Shown here: one piece after another, positions 7,505 to 10,594 of the stretch
Numbering within the stretch: the stretch's first letter is position 1
How the letters are laid out: every line of letters starts with the position of its first letter
Assembly: GCA_020053845.1 (NCBI GenBank)
Contig: JAGVMI010000131.1
Coordinates: forward strand, 1 to 10,594
Direction of reading: 5' to 3'
Source of the DNA: Candidatus Babeliales bacterium
GTDB taxonomy: Bacteria > Babelota > Babeliae > Babelales > Vermiphilaceae
DNA: 10,594 nucleotides
The notes under the pieces: model-generated
What the model saw: only the letters and a program-made list of their open reading frames with translations
Database searches by the model: none
Told to the model about the DNA's origin: nothing
Translations under genes and position numbers: made by a program

Positions 7505-7515
7505 AAAGTATGGGC

Positions 7516-7545
7516 AGTATAGCATCTTACTGCATCACATTGCAG
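7516..7545 (-). promoter_or_regulatory. Candidate extended -10 promoter for the third propeller gene
   Basis: On the minus strand TGCTATACT (7516-7524) is an extended -10 (TGn followed by 5/6 of TATAAT). A weak -35, CTGCAA, lies at 7540-7545 with 18 bases of spacing. Transcription would begin near 7509, giving a leader of about 18 bases that just includes the ribosome-binding site. It suggests the third gene can be expressed separately from the upstream pair. Confidence 0.5.
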
Positions 7546-7605
7546 GAAATAAAAGTATCTTTACACATATAAACCAAAGTTGTGGTGCGTTTAACGTGTC
7601 ATGCT

Positions 7606-9120
7606 TTATAAGCAAAGCCCTTGCATAATTGCACGTGTTTCATACAGAAGCTCACATTGTGCACGCCATTGAAGTAATAGATGTTGTATGCGTTCAGGAA
7701 GCTGCTCTAGGCAAGGCATGAAAAGATATTTTCTTGGGTTGTTCAGTATGCCATCATACGCAATTCTTAAAAGCATACGTTGTATATCAGTGAGTGCTGT
7801 ATCGTTTAAAAATGGCACTAGAGAAATGTCTCCACCTACATGCCCTATCGCTAGATGGTTGCTATCATAATCAAACGATAAAGAAAGATGCTCACACGGC
7901 GTTTGTATGTATTTAATAGCAGGTCCGGGTTGGTTTTTATCATGTATGCAGATGCAATCTTGTGTGCAGCTGATAATGTACGGCTCTTCATGAAATGCAA
8001 TATATTGCACTATTGCGCGTGAGTCTCTGTGATTGCCATGCCATCGTGCCCAGGGCACATTGCGATAGGTAAATAGTAGTGGCTTATCAAAAGGCTCACC
8101 TTTGGTGAAAACGTACATGGCATGAGTAAGGCCGCATGCATACTGTGTACATTGTGTGTTGATGGCTATTGACCATATGTGCGGATTTTGAATGTTTGAT
8201 TGATCAATAGGGATAAGTATCCCGGGATCTTTTTTTTCGCTTGTGAAGGCATTAATATTGAGCACACGAAGAGCGCTTTGCTGAATGACGTAATGAGTAT
8301 TATTAACAATATTGATATGATCCGGCACATAGATCAACGTATCGCCATCTGCTCCAATTTCAAATATGCTTGCCTGTTCGGGCAATACATAGAGCATTTG
8401 CGTTTTTGCGTAAGGCTCTTCATATGCAAATATCATTTGAGAATGTCGCATATGATGACGGCATAGCTCTTTGCCATTATTCCTAAACCACCATGTATAT
8501 CCACTGCTTTTATCACGCAATGCAAATTGAGCGAGTTTTTTTGCTGAAGTAAGGGGAGGAAGCGTATTTTCAGGAGTACCAAGATCTGCAAGTGCGCGAA
8601 TGCGTGAAAAAGGAGTCTCCTGCTCCCAAGTAAGATACTCGGCCGTATGTCGGTTTAAAAGAAGCGGCGGCTGATAAGGTATAGTTTGCTGAATTTCTCT
8701 AAAGGCTTCTGGAGTGCCATTAGCTTTTACGTGTGCAATAATATGACAATGTTCGCCGTCTATGTTGCATGTGTCATGCCCGATCACGTATTCACCATTG
8801 CCGGCAAGAGTGACGCCTGCTAGACCTTGTCCGCCTATATGATCAGTGCGTGCGCCACATGCAAATAAGCGCAATTTTTCTTGAGGAGCAAGAGCCACCG
8901 ATTTATGTAAGGTGATGTCTTTGGATATATAGGTAACATACTTCTCAATAAATCCAACATCATGTTCACCCGCAGATGAGCACATATGCTGCATACATGC
9001 GCGCATGCTTAGCAAAAGCAGTGAAAGAGGGCTGCGCGTTCGCCCGGGATCGTCGCATTCAAGTGCATAGAGTGGCAACGTTAGTGTTGAAAGAATAATG
9101 AGTGTACTGATGCGTATCAT
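7606..9120 (-). CDS. Exported cysteine-rich beta-propeller-like protein, second member of the tandem family
   Basis: Function is unknown. The 504 residues begin with a clear signal peptide (MIRISTLIILSTLTLPLYA, likely cleavage after Ala19). A helical N-terminal region (about 30-85) leads into the family strand motif GLAGVTLAGNGEYVIGHD (99-116). Strands that could form propeller blades follow, for example the segments around 315-337, 368-392 and 411-436 (FDYDSNHLAIGHVGGDISL). The tail carries the shared module: Gln447, Asn460, Leu474-Pro475, Gln479 and Trp485. Sixteen cysteines are present, including CTQDCIC at 385-391, unusually many for this family's neighbours. The start ATG overlaps the stop of the upstream gene by four bases (ATGA), with AGGAAA nine bases before it (9130-9135), so translation is probably coupled. 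No terminator-like hairpin was found in the 99-base gap that follows. A propeller is inferred from strand pattern and similarity to its neighbours; the match is weaker than for the other two. Confidence 0.78.
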   Translation of the reverse strand: MIRISTLIILSTLTLPLYALECDDPGRTRSPLSLLLLSMRACMQHMCSSAGEHDVGFIEKYVTYISKDITLHKSVALAPQEKLRLFACGARTDHIGGQGLAGVTLAGNGEYVIGHDTCNIDGEHCHIIAHVKANGTPEAFREIQQTIPYQPPLLLNRHTAEYLTWEQETPFSRIRALADLGTPENTLPPLTSAKKLAQFALRDKSSGYTWWFRNNGKELCRHHMRHSQMIFAYEEPYAKTQMLYVLPEQASIFEIGADGDTLIYVPDHINIVNNTHYVIQQSALRVLNINAFTSEKKDPGILIPIDQSNIQNPHIWSIAINTQCTQYACGLTHAMYVFTKGEPFDKPLLFTYRNVPWARWHGNHRDSRAIVQYIAFHEEPYIISCTQDCICIHDKNQPGPAIKYIQTPCEHLSLSFDYDSNHLAIGHVGGDISLVPFLNDTALTDIQRMLLRIAYDGILNNPRKYLFMPCLEQLPERIQHLLLQWRAQCELLYETRAIMQGLCL

Positions 9121-10594
9121 GAAGCGAGGTTTCCTGATGCTGGGGATGTTTTTCTATAATTTTCGTCTGCAACTAATTGTTCACCATTCATATCACCAGA
9201 TACTGCATTACATTGTTCGGCTATCCGCGTAGCGGTTATTGCAGGATGCCATGCAGTAATTGCTTTTTGGATGTGTTTAGGCAGCAGCGCGCATATGTCT
9301 GCAATACCCTCCAGTGATGAGTGATTTTTTGCATAGTTATATACTTTGGCAAAGAGCGCGAGCTGTACGGGCGATACATGCATATGTTGCAGGCCGGGCA
9401 GTGGCATAACATATACTGAACTATCGCCATATCCTATTGCAACATGAGTACGCGCATCATTCAGTTCCATGGTAAATGGGCATTGTGCACGCGGCGTTAT
9501 ATGTGTGATAGCATTGCTCTGCGTGGCAGTATGAAAGGCAATGGTGCCATGCTCATCTATGGCGATGATATGCATAGTATCGGGATGCCATACGATACTT
9601 TGTATAGCTTTGGTGGAATGTGGGTGAATAAGTGTGTGCACGGCGGTATTGCCGTTAAAAAGTTTGCCTAGCTCATATATATGAGATTTTCCTCGATATC
9701 CAATACCTGCATATGTGCCATCATTGCTTAATGCAAAGCAGCATAGTGGGCCATGCGCTTCATTGTGTTCTAAGTAAACGCCGGTAGCTTCACTATCCTG
9801 AAAATAGGCATTGAGATTAATAATACGCGCATTATCAGTGAGCCTCTCACCATTATTTGGTGTGGACACTCGCGTGAGATACATGCAGACGCTTGCTCCG
9901 ATACTTGTTTTATAGCTGTGCGCCACTTCGGGGGTGCGGCATATGAGTTGCCAGCCGTAAGAGGATTCGTTGTGGTAAGTGGGTACTTGTATAAGCGCAT
10001 TAAATCCAATGTCATCTATCTTACAAAGGCGGTTGGTTTTCGTGTGTATGAAATAAGGTCCTGATAACGTTGTGTAAGAAAGAAGCTTTTCTATTGACGC
10101 AATGCAATCGATAGGTTTGCTCTGTATGGGCGTAGTAAGCACATTGTGCTCATGTGCATTAGTTAAAGGCCCAGTGATCACCGTATCGCATGCAGGAGAT
10201 ACAAGAGCTCCTGAAGTGTAAGGGATAATAGAGAGCGTTTTTGACTTGTCGGATGCCGCAGGAAAGCGCGCGCAAATCCTGTCATTCAAATCAAGTGCGA
10301 TAATCTGCTGCCCGTCAGATGAGATTGCTAAATCTTTGATGCCATGCGGGGAAAAGCGCTCGATAGTGCTAGCTGCATGGCTGTAGAATGCCACTTGCTC
10401 TGCAAAGGTTGGCAATGGCTGATGACTTACTGGCTGGATGAATTCTTTACGGGCCTCGAGTAAAAGTTCGGGCGCATGTATGCTCAGTATTTCTGTACAC
10501 AGTGCTGCAAGTGTGGGAACTGTGTACACTGGCTGATGTGATGCAAGCGCCACTGCGGCGTGCGCGTAACACAGTACAAAGATGCTCCATACCA
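9117..10594 (-). CDS. Exported WD40/beta-propeller-like protein, first member of the tandem family; 5' end cut off by window edge
   Basis: Function is unknown. The frame stays open to the right edge: upstream of the GTG at 10551-10553 it reads VWSIFVLCYAHAA, the hydrophobic core and cleavage region of a signal peptide. That GTG is therefore internal and the true start lies just outside the window. Numbering from it: a helical stretch (about 10-65), the family strand motif GIKDLAISSDGQQIIALD (71-88), then WD40-like repeats including CFALSNDGTYAGIGYRG (272-288), SIVWHPDTMHIIAIDEHGT (319-337) and LNDARTHVAIGYGDSSVYV (364-382). The C-terminal helical module holds Gln397, Asn410, Leu424-Pro425, Gln429 and Trp435. 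A polar tail of about 40 residues follows. This member has the clearest WD40-style pattern of the three. It ends in a four-base overlap with the next gene, indicating a shared transcript whose promoter is beyond the window. Confidence 0.82.
   Translation of the reverse strand, partial: VWSIFVLCYAHAAVALASHQPVYTVPTLAALCTEILSIHAPELLLEARKEFIQPVSHQPLPTFAEQVAFYSHAASTIERFSPHGIKDLAISSDGQQIIALDLNDRICARFPAASDKSKTLSIIPYTSGALVSPACDTVITGPLTNAHEHNVLTTPIQSKPIDCIASIEKLLSYTTLSGPYFIHTKTNRLCKIDDIGFNALIQVPTYHNESSYGWQLICRTPEVAHSYKTSIGASVCMYLTRVSTPNNGERLTDNARIINLNAYFQDSEATGVYLEHNEAHGPLCCFALSNDGTYAGIGYRGKSHIYELGKLFNGNTAVHTLIHPHSTKAIQSIVWHPDTMHIIAIDEHGTIAFHTATQSNAITHITPRAQCPFTMELNDARTHVAIGYGDSSVYVMPLPGLQHMHVSPVQLALFAKVYNYAKNHSSLEGIADICALLPKHIQKAITAWHPAITATRIAEQCNAVSGDMNGEQLVADENYRKTSPASGNLAS

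Noticed and set aside
1..10594. tRNA, rRNA, CRISPR, insertion sequence or phage attachment signals
   Set aside because: Reading both strands, I found no tRNA-like TψC/anticodon pattern, no regularly spaced repeats, no transposase-like frame and no terminal inverted repeats. No gap between genes exceeds about 145 bases.

Overview
The window looks like chromosomal DNA from a Gram-negative-type, probably host-associated bacterium. Intergenic gaps are short, ribosome-binding sites are of the AGGAG type, and five of the seven genes encode proteins that appear to carry export signals. The combination of a Chlamydia-type ribonucleotide reductase with large, poorly conserved, exported beta-propeller proteins suggests an intracellular lineage such as Candidatus Dependentiae (TM6/Babeliae), or less likely a chlamydia-like group. 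That placement is an inference from gene style. No rRNA, tRNA, CRISPR array, insertion sequence or attachment site was seen.

Left part (1-3250, plus strand): the 3' portion of nrdA, whose frame is open at the left edge, then complete nrdB and a strong intrinsic terminator. Together they encode a class I ribonucleotide reductase. The beta subunit has Phe where the radical Tyr normally sits and Glu at the first metal-ligand position, the class Ic (Mn/Fe) signature.

Middle (3251-5884): a 267-residue hypothetical with a signal peptide and a late membrane segment (plus); an exported WCGPC thioredoxin (minus) with its own terminator; and a cytosolic glucokinase of the E. coli Glk family (plus). 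The last two diverge from a 102-base spacer that holds candidate promoters in both directions.

Right part (5911-10594, minus strand): three consecutive genes for exported beta-propeller-like proteins, the first in transcription order running off the right edge. The upstream two overlap by four bases (ATGA) and are probably co-transcribed; the third has its own candidate promoter. The three are highly diverged but share two ungapped landmarks: an 18-residue first-strand motif and a C-terminal helical module with invariant Gln, Asn, Leu-Pro and Gln at identical spacing. They look like one tandemly duplicated family of unknown function.

The RNR and glucokinase serve nucleotide and sugar metabolism. 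The exported thioredoxin could keep cysteine-rich exported proteins in the right redox state; that link is speculative. The most interesting items are the class Ic RNR and the tandem propeller family.
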